Shown piece after piece: positions 26,528-35,676 of a DNA stretch of 64,000 nucleotides. The notes below the pieces were generated by a model, which ran no database searches, had not been told where the DNA came from, and saw nothing but the letters and a program-made list of their open reading frames with translations. Every line of letters starts with the position of its first letter. Positions within the stretch are counted from its first letter, which is position 1. The translations under genes were made by a program, and so were the position numbers. Source of the DNA: CAYPNF01 sp964411985 (GTDB lineage: Bacteria; Verrucomicrobiota; Verrucomicrobiia; Limisphaerales; J093); assembly GCA_964411985.1 (NCBI GenBank), contig CAYPNF010000016.1:76944-140943 (forward strand). The letters run 5' to 3'.

Positions 26528-27784
26528 CTATTTCTCGGACAACGCGGCCACACCGGGCAGCACCTGGCCTTCCAGAAACTCGAGACTAGCTCCCCCACCC
26601 GTGCTCATCCAGGTGACCTTGTCACCCAGTCCTGCCTGGTTCAGGGCGGTGACACTGTCCCCTCCCCCGATGATACTGATGGCGCTGTTCTTCTGGGTGG
26701 CTTCCGCCACTGCCCGGCCTACGGCAAGGGTGCCGTCCGCGAAACGCTTGTCTTCGAACATCCCCATCGGGCCGTTCCAAAGGATGGTTTTGGCTTTGGC
26801 GATTTCCGCGCAGTAGGTCTTTGCGGTCTCGGGACCGACGTCGAGCCCTGCCTCCGTCTCCGCGATCTGAGTCGAAGAGTTGACGTGGGCATTTTGCCAC
26901 TCGATGACCGGACGGCCCTTCTTGTCGACTTGTCCGCTATTGACTGGCGTAGCGACGACGTCGTCCGTCGGGATCAGCAGCTTCACCCCGCTCGCCTTGG
27001 CTTTGGCCAGGGCATCGAGGGCAGTCTGGGTCTGGTCGCGCTCGACGAGCGATTTGCCGGTCTGGCCACCCTGCGCCAACTTGAAAGTATACGCCATCGC
27101 GCCACCGATCAACAACACGTCCGCCTTCTCGAGGAGGCGGTTGATCACTTGGATCTTGTCCGACACCTTGGCGCCGCCCAAAATCACGACGAACGGCTTG
27201 GCAGGTTTCTCCAGTTCTTCGCCCAGGAATTTCAGTTCCTTCTGCATCAACAGGCCAGCGGCGCATTTGCCACCGCGCTTGGCGACGATCGTGGCGACGC
27301 CTTCGGTGGAAGCGTGAGCACGGTGGGCCGCGCCGAACGCATCATTGACATAACCTTCCGCTCCCTGCGCCAGTTTCTCCGCGAACGCGGGATCGTTGGC
27401 TTCCTCTTCGTTATAATAGCGAACGTTCTCCAACAACAGCACCCCGCCCGGCTGAAGCGCGGCTGCGGCCTGCTGTACTTTCTCACCAATGCAGTCATCC
27501 ACAAAGGCCACCGGGTGTCCAAGCACTTCCTGCAGTTTGACCGCGACGGGTGCCAGCGACATGGATGCCTCACGCTTGCCCTTGGGGCGCCCCAGATGGG
27601 CGGCGAGGACGAGCTTTGCCCCTTGCTGAATCAAGGCGCGCAGTGTCGGCAGCGTCGAGGTAATACGGGTGGTATCCGTGATGACCATCTTCCCTTCTTT
27701 TTCCTTCATGGGGACATTGTAGTCCACTCGCACGAAGATGCGTTTGCCACCGAAATTGACGTCGTTGATACTCAGTTTCGCCAT
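26528..27784 (-). CDS. pgk: Phosphoglycerate kinase
   Basis: 418 residues from ATG 27784 (MAKLSINDVNFGGKRIF); another ATG four codons upstream is possible. It catalyses ATP-forming phosphate transfer from 1,3-bisphosphoglycerate in glycolysis. Recognised motifs are VRVDYNVPM near the N-terminus, AAHLGRPKGK, the NVRYYNEEEAND loop, VILGGAKVSDKI, the nucleotide-site LWNGPMGMFE, and IIGGGDSVTAL. It is the first gene of the pgk-tpiA-secG operon. The 265 bp upstream of it, up to the mnmG stop, hold no gene. Confidence 0.97.
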   Translation of the reverse strand: MAKLSINDVNFGGKRIFVRVDYNVPMKEKEGKMVITDTTRITSTLPTLRALIQQGAKLVLAAHLGRPKGKREASMSLAPVAVKLQEVLGHPVAFVDDCIGEKVQQAAAALQPGGVLLLENVRYYNEEEANDPAFAEKLAQGAEGYVNDAFGAAHRAHASTEGVATIVAKRGGKCAAGLLMQKELKFLGEELEKPAKPFVVILGGAKVSDKIQVINRLLEKADVLLIGGAMAYTFKLAQGGQTGKSLVERDQTQTALDALAKAKASGVKLLIPTDDVVATPVNSGQVDKKGRPVIEWQNAHVNSSTQIAETEAGLDVGPETAKTYCAEIAKAKTILWNGPMGMFEDKRFADGTLAVGRAVAEATQKNSAISIIGGGDSVTALNQAGLGDKVTWMSTGGGASLEFLEGQVLPGVAALSEK

Positions 27785-28049
27785 AAGCCAAGTCAAAATT
27801 AGACGGACAGCCTATCAAAAAGAAGGATCCAGTCAAAGCCAATTCCGACGGCCCCAAACAGGAAGGCATAGGGGTGGGGGATGGCTCGCCGAGCCGTCGC
27901 ATCCCAATCCTAACTTGTCCTCAATGGATAAAGGGACACCAACTTCCCGGAGCCTCCTGGGGCAAAAGCACCATTGCCGCCTCGCTCCGCCGTCTCAATC
28001 CAAGTCCTGATTGAATGATGAACAGATGCCGTAAATATCTGTACTGCAG

Positions 28050-29966
28050 TTACTTAGAATCGTACTTACCCTCGCCGTTTTGTGGCCCTCGCTTCATCCA
28101 AACTAGAAGAATGCTGATATCCGAGGGGGAGACTCCGGAGATACGAGTCGCTTGGCCCACGGTGCGTGGCTGGATCTTCTTCAGCTTCTGACGGGACTCG
28201 GCGCGGAGGCTCGGGATCTGGTCATAATCAATCCACGCCGGGATGGCCTTGTTCTCCATGTCGCGGGCCTTGGCGACCTCGGTTTCCTGACGTTCGATAT
28301 AGCCCGAGTACTTGAGGTGGATCTCCACCTGCTGGATGACCTCCGCTGGCAGGTTCGGTTTCTCCCCCGGCAACTGCTCGTAAGAGACATCGGGCCGGCG
28401 GAGGAGTTGGGCTAGGGTATCCTTCCCCACCCTCAGGGAATGAAGACGGGCGAGTTCGGCAGCGATCGCGTCGCGCTTGGCACTATATATATGGTAATGG
28501 CGCAGCGGCAGTAATCCGACATCGTAGCCCAGAGTGCTCAGACGCTCATCAGCGTTATCCTGTCGTAAGAGAAGCCGGTACTCGGCCCGGGAAGTGAACA
28601 TCCGGTAAGGCTCGATGGTACCCTTGGTGACAAGGTCGTCGATCAGAACCCCGATGTAAGCTTGGTCCCGACGTAGTACAATGGGCTCCTTCCCCTGGGT
28701 ACGCCGGGTGGCATTGATTCCTGCCATGAGCCCTTGCGCGGCCGCCTCCTCATAACCGGAGGTCCCATTGATTTGTCCGGCGAGGTAGAGGTTGCGGCAC
28801 GGCTTGGTTTCCAGCGAAGCGTGTAACTGGGTCGGGAACGCGAAATCGTATTCCACGGCGTACGCAGGGCGGAGGATTTCGGCGTTCTCACATCCAACGA
28901 TGCTTCGGACCATCTCGATTTGCAGCGAGAACGGGAGGCTGGTGGAGAACCCGTTCACGTAGTACTCATCCGTGGCGATCCCTTCCGGTTCCAGGAAGAG
29001 CTGCTGTCGCTCCTTCTCCGGGAACTTCACGATCTTATCCTCGATCGAGGGACAATACCGGGGTCCGACCCCTTCAATGACCCCAGAGTACAAAGGGGAC
29101 TGGTCTAGATTGGCCCGTATCAACTCTGCGGTACGATTCGTGGTGTAGGTGATATAGCAGGGCAGCTGTCCATTCAGTCGGTCCAGGATGGATCCTGGTG
29201 GGTAGACCCCTTTCGACTGCGAGAGGTCCGTCGCCGGGACCCCAGAATGTTCCACGTGGAACAAATCGTCTTTCCAGTAGGTGAAGTAGGGAACCGGGGT
29301 ATCTCCGGGCTGGAGCTCCGTTTTGGAGAAATCAACACTCCGCTTGAGGATGCGGGGTGGGGTGCCGGTCTTGAGTCGACCCAACTCCAGGCCCGCTTCC
29401 TGGAGGCTGGCGGAGAGTCCCATGGCGGCTCCTTCCCCTGCTCTGCCTCCGGATTGCTGGTTGAAGCCGACGTGCATCAGGCCGCGAAGGAAGGTTCCCG
29501 TGGTGACGATGACGGTGGTCCCGTGGAACTGGACCTCGAGGGTGGTCTCCACTCCGTACACCGTTTGGTCCCGAACCAGGATCTTGGAGGTCTGGCCTTG
29601 TTTGAGGTCCAGGTTGGGTTGTCTCTCACAAACCCACTTCATCCGAAACTGGTACGCTTTCTTGTCGCATTGGGCGCGTGGGGCCCAGACCGACGGACCT
29701 TTCTTCGTATTGAGCATCCGGAATTGAAGGCCCGACATGTCCGTGTTTTTGCCCATCTCGCCCCCCAAGGCGTCGATCTCCCGCGTCAAATGCCCTTTAG
29801 CGAGCCCGCCGATGGCGGGATTGCACGACATCTGGCCGACCGTGTCTGCGTTCAGGGTCAGGAGCAGCGTTTGGGCCCCTAGGCGGGCGGACGCGAGAGC
29901 CGCTTCCAGCCCGGCATGGCCGGCGCCCACTACGATGACCTCGTACTTTTTCGGGTAAACGAACAT
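28050..29966 (-). CDS. mnmG: tRNA uridine-5-carboxymethylaminomethyl modification enzyme MnmG (GidA)
   Basis: 638 residues, normal length. The FAD-binding loop is at the N-terminus (VIVVGAGHAGLEAALASARL), followed by CNPAIGGLAKGHLTREIDAL, AGQINGTSGYEEAAAQGLMA and TSRAEYRLLLRQDNAD, and the helical C-terminal MnmE-binding region ends in RISGVSPSDISILLVW. With MnmE it modifies the wobble uridine of several tRNAs. mnmE is not in the window. The start codon is preceded by AGGAA and, 12 bp further upstream, by a strong hairpin in the 5' leader. Confidence 0.97.
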   Translation of the reverse strand: MFVYPKKYEVIVVGAGHAGLEAALASARLGAQTLLLTLNADTVGQMSCNPAIGGLAKGHLTREIDALGGEMGKNTDMSGLQFRMLNTKKGPSVWAPRAQCDKKAYQFRMKWVCERQPNLDLKQGQTSKILVRDQTVYGVETTLEVQFHGTTVIVTTGTFLRGLMHVGFNQQSGGRAGEGAAMGLSASLQEAGLELGRLKTGTPPRILKRSVDFSKTELQPGDTPVPYFTYWKDDLFHVEHSGVPATDLSQSKGVYPPGSILDRLNGQLPCYITYTTNRTAELIRANLDQSPLYSGVIEGVGPRYCPSIEDKIVKFPEKERQQLFLEPEGIATDEYYVNGFSTSLPFSLQIEMVRSIVGCENAEILRPAYAVEYDFAFPTQLHASLETKPCRNLYLAGQINGTSGYEEAAAQGLMAGINATRRTQGKEPIVLRRDQAYIGVLIDDLVTKGTIEPYRMFTSRAEYRLLLRQDNADERLSTLGYDVGLLPLRHYHIYSAKRDAIAAELARLHSLRVGKDTLAQLLRRPDVSYEQLPGEKPNLPAEVIQQVEIHLKYSGYIERQETEVAKARDMENKAIPAWIDYDQIPSLRAESRQKLKKIQPRTVGQATRISGVSPSDISILLVWMKRGPQNGEGKYDSK

Positions 29967-29977
29967 GGTTCCTGTTG

Positions 29978-30018
29978 CTGATGAGGCAGCCCCGAATTCT
30001 TCGGGCCTGTCTCATCAG
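29978..30018 (-). promoter_or_regulatory. Long imperfect hairpin in the mnmG 5' leader
   Basis: CTGATGAG (29978-29985) pairs with CTCATCAG (30011-30018), and inside it CAG with CTG and CCCGAA with TTCGGG around a 3-nt loop, with only single-base interruptions. That makes 17 paired positions in 41 bases. It ends 12 bp before the mnmG start codon and has no U-tract. It could be an attenuating or stabilising leader structure, or a terminator of an upstream transcript. Confidence 0.55.
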
Positions 30019-30337
30019 TTGCGAATGATCGCGTCGATGTTTGAATTGTAAGGCAATCCAGATCTTGGGCAACTGGAATTGAAAATGAGACAGAGGGAGG
30101 TCCAAAACGGGAGAGTGGATGAGCTCAGAATAGGATGAATGCTGCTTTTGGGCGTCCAAAGTAGGCATTCCGAGGGTCTGTCATAACGAAGGGTGATTTT
30201 CACTTGACTACAGCTTATGGTTTTCCTAATCTCAGGACAAATTCAGCAGTGTCGCGTGCTGAGGGTATGACTCTTGCTGATGGGTTGAGCGGCGCCGAAC
30301 GTGAGTTGGTGTCGGCGTTTGAAACGAAAGTAATGAA

Positions 30338-30904
30338 ATGAATTTGAGAGTAGTGAGTGCGTTCATGGTCGCAGGTGTGACGTCATTGCCCGTCGCAGCG
30401 ATTAGCTACTACATTGATTCCGATCTGCCGAACGAGGTATTGAGCAGCTCGAATCTTTCGTATTTGGGCCTATTCGACATCGTCACTGATGACGGAGATG
30501 GAAGTGGGAGCGGCCTTCAGAGATTTGGCTACGACCCTCTCGCAGAGAGAATCATCTCCTTTTCCGCAAAATTCAGCTTTCTCCCAGAAGATAGCTTCAG
30601 CTCCATTGAGGTTTTGCTCGATGGTGTTCAAATGGGCATAGGAGAGCAGACTTCCGAAGCATTCAGCTACGCAGGTGGGAAAGGCAATCTTTCCCTGAGT
30701 CTACTCGCTGATGGAAGACTGAACTACATAGTGAACTACTTGGAAGGCACCGATACCCAAGTGCCCGTGTCGTTTCGCTTTGAGCAAGCCTGGCTGGGAG
30801 CTACAGCGGCCCCAATCCCCGATATGGCGGCCACTAGCCTCCTTCTGGGGCTCAGTTTTGGCGGCTTAGTGATCCTCAGGAAGAAGACGGGCGGAAACGC
30901 TTGA
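30338..30904 (+). CDS. Secreted protein with PEP-CTERM/VPDSG-type sorting signal
   Basis: 188 residues. A signal peptide (VVSAFMVAGVTSLPVAAISY) is followed by a beta-rich body with an acidic stretch (IVTDDGDGSGSG). The C-terminal tripartite tail is IPDMAAT, then the hydrophobic LLLGLSFGGLVIL, then RKK and a short remainder. That is the exosortase-substrate pattern, closest to the VPDSG-CTERM variant known from Verrucomicrobia. It should be cleaved and anchored or released by an exosortase; none is encoded in the window. The body is not recognised. A terminator follows. Confidence 0.8.
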   Translation: MNLRVVSAFMVAGVTSLPVAAISYYIDSDLPNEVLSSSNLSYLGLFDIVTDDGDGSGSGLQRFGYDPLAERIISFSAKFSFLPEDSFSSIEVLLDGVQMGIGEQTSEAFSYAGGKGNLSLSLLADGRLNYIVNYLEGTDTQVPVSFRFEQAWLGATAAPIPDMAATSLLLGLSFGGLVILRKKTGGNA

Positions 30905-30941
30905 GATCCCCTCCTTTGTTTATTTAACTTTCGTAATTAAA

Positions 30942-30984
30942 ACATCCCATCTGCCGTGAGGCGGGTGGGATGTCTCTTTTTGGT
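30942..30984 (+). terminator. Rho-independent terminator after the VPDSG-type protein
   Basis: ACATCCCA (30942-30949) pairs with TGGGATGT (30966-30973), enclosing an inner partly paired loop, followed by CTCTTTTTGG. It lies 38 bp after the stop. Confidence 0.8.
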
Positions 30985-31056
30985 GGGCCACTAAGGATTG
31001 GGGGATTACAATCTGGCCTCACAAATCCACTTGCCCTGCGAAGCAATTGAGCTACA

Positions 31057-31536
31057 ATGACTACCATGGAATTAGTAGCTGTGCTCCTAATTGCTGGCCT
31101 TGTGCTGGTGTTGCTCGAGACGGTCCTCCCAGGTATGGTGGCGGGCGTGGTGGGCTTTGGGTGCTTGGTGGCGGGCGTGGTGGTCAGCTATTCGCGGTTT
31201 GGGCCAGCAACCGGGAATTGGGTCCTGGTGGGGGTCGCGGGGACGCTGGTGGTGTTGGGCGTTCTGTGGATACGGTTCTTTCCCACCAGTCGATTCGGGC
31301 GAGTGTTCGTGTCGCGAGGGACCGTCGGATCGTTGGGGGTGGAAAAGCCGGATCTGTTGAACTGTAACGGGATTGCCTTGACCAACTTGAGGCCCTCCGG
31401 GACGGCAGAGATCCAAGGAAAGAGGGTGGATGTTCTTTCGGAGGGGGAGATGATTGAGCGCGGGGCGCTAGTCAGAGTGGTCGCGGTGGAAGGCATGCGG
31501 GTGGTGGTACGGATGATCGAGTCAGATAAGCGGTAG
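31057..31536 (+). CDS. NfeD family membrane protein (short form)
   Basis: 159 residues; ATG 31057 or, three codons on, 31066. Three closely spaced membrane segments (~5-25, 28-45, 52-72) are followed by a short soluble beta-barrel-like OB-fold: GTVGSLGVEKPDLLNCNGIA, LRPSGTAEIQGKRVDVLSEG, and VRVVAVEGMRVVVRMI. This is the short NfeD type that lacks the N-terminal protease domain and typically pairs with a flotillin-like protein. floA begins 26 bp downstream, so they form an operon at the inner membrane. Confidence 0.88.
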   Translation: MTTMELVAVLLIAGLVLVLLETVLPGMVAGVVGFGCLVAGVVVSYSRFGPATGNWVLVGVAGTLVVLGVLWIRFFPTSRFGRVFVSRGTVGSLGVEKPDLLNCNGIALTNLRPSGTAEIQGKRVDVLSEGEMIERGALVRVVAVEGMRVVVRMIESDKR

Positions 31537-31562
31537 AAATTGAATCCAACATAATAAAGACT

Positions 31563-32630
31563 ATGAGTTCCTTGGTTCCTTTGCTGGCCGAGATGGGCCA
31601 ACTGTTCACAGCGGGCATCTGGTTGTTAGTGGGCATCGTGGGTTTGGTATTCCTGATCCTGCTCTTCACGTTCTTCGGAATCTGGATTCGGGCGTGGGTC
31701 TCGGGCGCGTATGTGGGGTTGATCGAATTGGCCGCCTTGCGCCTGAGGGGCTTGCCCGTGGGGGCGGTAGTGGATAGCTACATCAACGCGGTGAAATCAG
31801 GGCTCAACATTTCGATGGAGCAGCTCAACGTGCATTTCCTGGCGGGTGGCGACTTCCACGCGGTAGTGCAAGCCCTCATTGCTGCCCAAAAGGCCAGTAT
31901 CCATTTGGATTACGACCGCGCTTGTGCGATTGACCTCGCGACGAAAGGCACCGGCAAGACGGTGTTGGATGCCGTGAAGACTTCCGTGAATCCGCGCGTG
32001 ATTGATTGTCCGAATCCCGCTTCGGGCCGTACCACCATTGATGGAGTGGCGCAGGACGGGATTGTGATCAAGGTCAAGGCACGCGTGACGGTCCGAACGA
32101 ATCTGGACCGGTTTGTGGGTGGTGCCACCGAGGAGACCATCGTGGCGCGGGTAGGGGAGGGGATTGTGACGACCATCGGTTCCTCCCACTCCTACAAGAA
32201 CGTGTTGGAGAATCCAGATCGGATTTCCAAGACCGTGTTGAACAAGGCGTTGGATGCGAACACCGCGTTCGAAATCCTCTCCATTGACATCGCGGATGTG
32301 GATGTCGGGGAGAACGTGGGGGCGAAACTGCAGGCAGAGCAAGCCGAGGCCAACAAGCTGATTGCGCAAGCCCAGGCTGAAGTTCGGCGAGCGATGGCGG
32401 TGGCGTTGGAAGGGGAAATGGTGGCGCGGACCCAAGAGATGCGCTCGCGCGTGGTGGAGGCCGAGGCCCAGGTTCCGCTGGCGATTTCGGAGGCGTTCCG
32501 CAGTGGGAACCTTGGGGTCATGGATTATTACAAGCTGAAGAATCTGATGGCGGATACGAGCATGCGCGACAGCATTGCTGGAAGTGGGCCTGCGCAGAGC
32601 GCGCCGCCGGCACCTCAGGGGTCCAAGTAG
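31563..32630 (+). CDS. floA: Flotillin-like protein FloA
   Basis: 355 residues. An N-terminal membrane hairpin segment (LVGIVGLVFLILLFTFFGIW, ~20-40) is followed by the FloA/UPF0365 body: GLIELAALRLRGLPVGAVVD, HFLAGGDFHAVVQALIAAQK, DLATKGTGKTVLDAVKTSVN, and the helical region with AQAQAEVRRAMAVALEGEM. A Gln/Pro-rich end closes it. FloA organises membrane microdomains. It lies between nfeD (26 bp) and a third membrane protein (80 bp), making a compact microdomain module. Confidence 0.93.
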   Translation: MSSLVPLLAEMGQLFTAGIWLLVGIVGLVFLILLFTFFGIWIRAWVSGAYVGLIELAALRLRGLPVGAVVDSYINAVKSGLNISMEQLNVHFLAGGDFHAVVQALIAAQKASIHLDYDRACAIDLATKGTGKTVLDAVKTSVNPRVIDCPNPASGRTTIDGVAQDGIVIKVKARVTVRTNLDRFVGGATEETIVARVGEGIVTTIGSSHSYKNVLENPDRISKTVLNKALDANTAFEILSIDIADVDVGENVGAKLQAEQAEANKLIAQAQAEVRRAMAVALEGEMVARTQEMRSRVVEAEAQVPLAISEAFRSGNLGVMDYYKLKNLMADTSMRDSIAGSGPAQSAPPAPQGSK

Positions 32631-32710
32631 TGAAAAGGGCCGGAATTGCGGCGCAGGGGAATCCTGGCTCCGCATCTCTGGCCCTGGGTAGAACTTGAGC
32701 GTTTACGTCC

Positions 32711-33478
32711 ATGCAAATGGCAGAGGTGAATCTGGTTGAAGCGGCCTCCCTGGAAAGCCTTCTGGTTTTCGTGGTGATCATTCTTCTTTCTGCTGCCTCG
32801 AATTGGCTCAAGAAGAGGCAGGGCCACCTGCCGGATACCTGGCCAGAGGAGCCGACCCCTCCTCGGCCGATGGTTCCGCCCCAGTCTGAACGACCGCCAA
32901 GCAGACCTGATTTATCAGGACAGCCTGGGCAGTCTCGGCCTGCTGGAGAAGTCCCCCCGAAGCCGCGCCCCATGGTGGATTGGGAAGAGGAACTCAGGAA
33001 ACTGCTTGGGGAAGAGGTGCCTACGGTCACACCGAAGCCCGTTCCAACTCCACCGCCGCCCGTGGTGATTCACCGGATGCCCGAGCCGATGAAGCACGTT
33101 CCTTCGCCTCCGGTCCTGACGGCTGAGGAGATTTCGGAGAGTCAGGGTTTGCCTGTGCCGACGCGGAGCAGGGTACGTTTTCCCCAAGTGGCTCCCGGCT
33201 CTCTGGATACAGCTCCGGCTCCCGCTTTCGAGTTGGCCAGGATGGAGGAGTCGGCGCGAGCGGCGGAGAGGGCGGCAGCGGTCCATCACGACACACGGCC
33301 TTCTAAGAATCCGGCGATGGATTTGGCGGTCCTTCAGGCACGTAAACTACGAAGTCCGGATGGGATCAAAGTCGTATCGATGCTGCGGAACCATGCCACT
33401 CTGAGGCAGGCCTACCTCGCCTCAATTGTGTTGGGTCCGCCGATGGCGATGGAGCGGGATGTACGATTTCGAGTTTGA
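32711..33478 (+). CDS. Membrane-anchored Pro-rich protein of unknown function, in the floA operon
   Basis: 255 residues. One membrane helix near the N-terminus (LLVFVVIILLSAASNWL, ~18-35) is followed by a long Pro-rich, probably disordered, cytoplasmic linker (~40-190). A short C-terminal helical segment (LRQAYLASIVLGPPMAM, ~233-249) resembles a Q-A-x-L-x-S-x-I-L-G-P-P tail that I associate with proteins of this kind in Planctomycetes and Verrucomicrobia. It follows floA on the same strand. A scaffold or adaptor in the flotillin domain is an inference from position only. Confidence 0.65.
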   Translation: MQMAEVNLVEAASLESLLVFVVIILLSAASNWLKKRQGHLPDTWPEEPTPPRPMVPPQSERPPSRPDLSGQPGQSRPAGEVPPKPRPMVDWEEELRKLLGEEVPTVTPKPVPTPPPPVVIHRMPEPMKHVPSPPVLTAEEISESQGLPVPTRSRVRFPQVAPGSLDTAPAPAFELARMEESARAAERAAAVHHDTRPSKNPAMDLAVLQARKLRSPDGIKVVSMLRNHATLRQAYLASIVLGPPMAMERDVRFRV

Positions 33479-33735
33479 GATTTCAAATCTGCGATTTGAG
33501 ATTGCACCAAGCAGGAGGAGTCCCTACTATCCCCGGTTGCCTGGGTCCCGCGTGTGCGGAGGCCTCATGAGGCTGAGAAAAGAAAGTTAACGTGGTAACC
33601 TAACCTTCAACCTCCGTTGCCGAGGCAACGACTGGTCCGTTAGGCAATGGAGTCTTCGCCGGGAGATACTCTCCCCCGACCAAGTCTCCCTTTACTCACA
33701 CAGCAGCATCAGCAGCAGAATCGTTTGTTATTATT
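33479..33735 (+). other. rpsA leader region
   Basis: 257 bp without a gene. Small inverted repeats are visible: GCCTCATGAGGC near 33561, GTTGCC-GA-GGCAAC near 33619, and GGGAG-ATACT-CTCCC near 33660. The 15 bases before the rpsA start are T/A-rich (TTGTTATTATT) with no Shine-Dalgarno sequence. This fits a structured, self-regulated S1 leader but is not proven. Confidence 0.4.
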
Positions 33736-35418
33736 ATGATGACGATGGAAGAAGCCCTGCGTCAAAGCCCGAAAAGCTTTTCGGCAGGCGAAATCGTAAA
33801 AGGAATCATTATCGAAGTCCGGAACAAAGAAGTTCTGGTGGACATCGGTTATAAGAGTGAGGGCGTGGTATCGGGCGGTGAATTCGATGACGTCAAGACC
33901 GTGAAAGTCGGCGACGAAGTTTCGGTCTTGATCGAGAAGTTGGAGGACAAGGAAGGCATGGTGATTCTGTCGAAGGAGAAGGCAGAATTTAAGCAAAACT
34001 GGGACAAGATCCTCACCATTTGCAACGAGGGCGGAACGATCGAAGGCAAGGTCAAGTCGGTGGTCAAGGGCGGTCTCTTGGTCAACATCGGCGTGGAAGC
34101 TTTCCTGCCGGCCTCGCAGATCGACATCGTGCCGCCGAAGAATTTGACAGTATTTGTCGGCAATTCCTATCAGTTCAAGGTGGTCAAGATCAACCAGGAG
34201 CGGCAGAACATCGTGCTCAGCCGCCGCGAGCTGATCGAGCAGGAGCGCAACGAACGCCGCTCGAAGCTGCTGTCCGAGATGGTGCCAGGCGACATCCGCA
34301 AGGGCACGGTCAAGAACATCACCGATTTCGGCGCGTTCATCGATCTGAACGGATTGGATGGATTGCTGCACATTACGGACATGAGCTGGGGCCGCATTGG
34401 GCATCCTTCCGAACTTCTGAAAGTGGGACAGGAGATCGACGTGGTGGTGCTCGACATCAATCGCGAGAAAGAACGCGTCAGCCTGGGTCTCAAGCAGAAG
34501 CTGGCGAACCCATGGGATACGATCGAGACGAAGTTCCCGATCGGGGCGAAGGTCAAAGGCAAAGTGGTCAACTTGGTGCCTTACGGTGCCTTTGTCGAAC
34601 TGGAACCGGGTGTCGAAGGTCTGGTACACGTCACCGAGCTGTCCTGGACCAAGCGCATCGCGAAGCCGTCGGACATCCTCAAGCAAGAGCAGGAGATCGA
34701 GGCCATCGTGCTGGGCATCAACCGCAACGAGCAGAAGATCTCCCTTGGCATCCGCCAACTCGAAACCAACCCGTGGGATCAGGCAATGGAGAAATATCCT
34801 CCTGGCACCAAGGTCAAGGGCAAGATTCGCAATCTTACCAGCTACGGCGCTTTCCTCGAACTGGAAGACGGCTTGGACGGCATGATCCACGTTTCCGACA
34901 TTTCCTGGACCCGCAAGATCAACCATCCCTCCGAAGTCCTGAAGAAGGGCGACGATGTGGAAGCGGTCGTGCTGGAGATCGACAAGGGGAACCAGCGGAT
35001 ATCACTGGGGGTGAAGCAGCTGGCGGAAGATCCTTGGGCGAACATCGACAAGTACTACAAGGTGGGCGATCTGGTTTCGGGCAAGGTGACCAAGCTGGCT
35101 TCGTTCGGCGCGTTCATCGGCTTGCAGCATGATATCGACGGCTTGGTGCATATCTCGCAGGTCAGCGAAGACCGGGTGGAGAAGATCAAGAACGTGCTCA
35201 AGGTCGACCAGGACGTGACGGCGCGTGTGATCAAGATCGACAAATCGGAGCGTCGAATCGGGCTGTCGATCAAGGCGGCCAACTACTCTCCGGAGCAGTT
35301 GAAGGCGGAGCAAGCAGTGTTGGATGCGTTGAAACCGGGCGAAGACCTGGTGGCGCTGCAGCATGCCTTCGAAGCGGCCGACGAACTTCGGCTGGAGAAG
35401 GAAAAGGGCGTGGAATAG
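33736..35418 (+). CDS. rpsA: 30S ribosomal protein S1
   Basis: 560 residues with six S1 (OB-fold) repeats at about 20-90, 105-170, 190-258, 275-345, 362-432 and 449-520. Each shows the G-x-V-x-x-I-x-x-x-G-A-F-V pattern (for example GTVKNITDFGAFIDLNGLDG and GKVVNLVPYGAFVELEPG). Six repeats identify genuine S1 rather than a short S1-domain protein. S1 loads mRNAs lacking strong Shine-Dalgarno sites onto the 30S subunit. ATG 33736 is taken; starts one and three codons later are possible. A perfect terminator and then a REP-like cluster follow. Confidence 0.96.
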   Translation: MMTMEEALRQSPKSFSAGEIVKGIIIEVRNKEVLVDIGYKSEGVVSGGEFDDVKTVKVGDEVSVLIEKLEDKEGMVILSKEKAEFKQNWDKILTICNEGGTIEGKVKSVVKGGLLVNIGVEAFLPASQIDIVPPKNLTVFVGNSYQFKVVKINQERQNIVLSRRELIEQERNERRSKLLSEMVPGDIRKGTVKNITDFGAFIDLNGLDGLLHITDMSWGRIGHPSELLKVGQEIDVVVLDINREKERVSLGLKQKLANPWDTIETKFPIGAKVKGKVVNLVPYGAFVELEPGVEGLVHVTELSWTKRIAKPSDILKQEQEIEAIVLGINRNEQKISLGIRQLETNPWDQAMEKYPPGTKVKGKIRNLTSYGAFLELEDGLDGMIHVSDISWTRKINHPSEVLKKGDDVEAVVLEIDKGNQRISLGVKQLAEDPWANIDKYYKVGDLVSGKVTKLASFGAFIGLQHDIDGLVHISQVSEDRVEKIKNVLKVDQDVTARVIKIDKSERRIGLSIKAANYSPEQLKAEQAVLDALKPGEDLVALQHAFEAADELRLEKEKGVE

Positions 35419-35447
35419 GTCCGCACTCCTTTACAATAGCCTTTGCA

Positions 35448-35475
35448 GGGGCCCGCTTCGGCGGGCCCTTTTTTT
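35448..35475 (+). terminator. Rho-independent terminator of rpsA
   Basis: GGGCCCGC, a TTCG tetraloop, GCGGGCCC, then seven T residues; an 8-bp perfect stem 30 bp after the rpsA stop. Confidence 0.95.
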
Positions 35476-35485
35476 GGGTGGGGAG

Positions 35486-35676
35486 TCAGCGCGGTCTGCC
35501 GACCACGGCTACTAGAATGAGGAGGGGTAGCCGCCCTCGGAAGAGGGCGCAGGACAGCTTCACGGAGGACGCTGAGTGCGTAGGGGAACCCGTGGGGAAG
35601 GGGAAAAGATGGCGCGGTCTGCCGACCACGGCTACTAGAATGAGGAGGGGTAGCCGCCCTCGGAAGAGGGCGCTGA
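35486..35676. repeat. REP/BIME-like cluster, two inverted pairs
   Basis: There are four hairpin units. On the minus strand, GTAGCCG leads a GGTC-GGCA-GACC hairpin ending in GCGC (35486-35512 and 35612-35635). On the plus strand, GTAGCCG leads a CCCTC-GGAA-GAGGG hairpin ending in GCGC or GCGCTG (35527-35552 and 35650-35676). Each minus unit faces a plus unit about 15 bp away, and the two pairs repeat with a 125-bp period. GTAG followed by a hairpin is the layout of REP sequences served by RAYT transposases. Confidence 0.8.
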
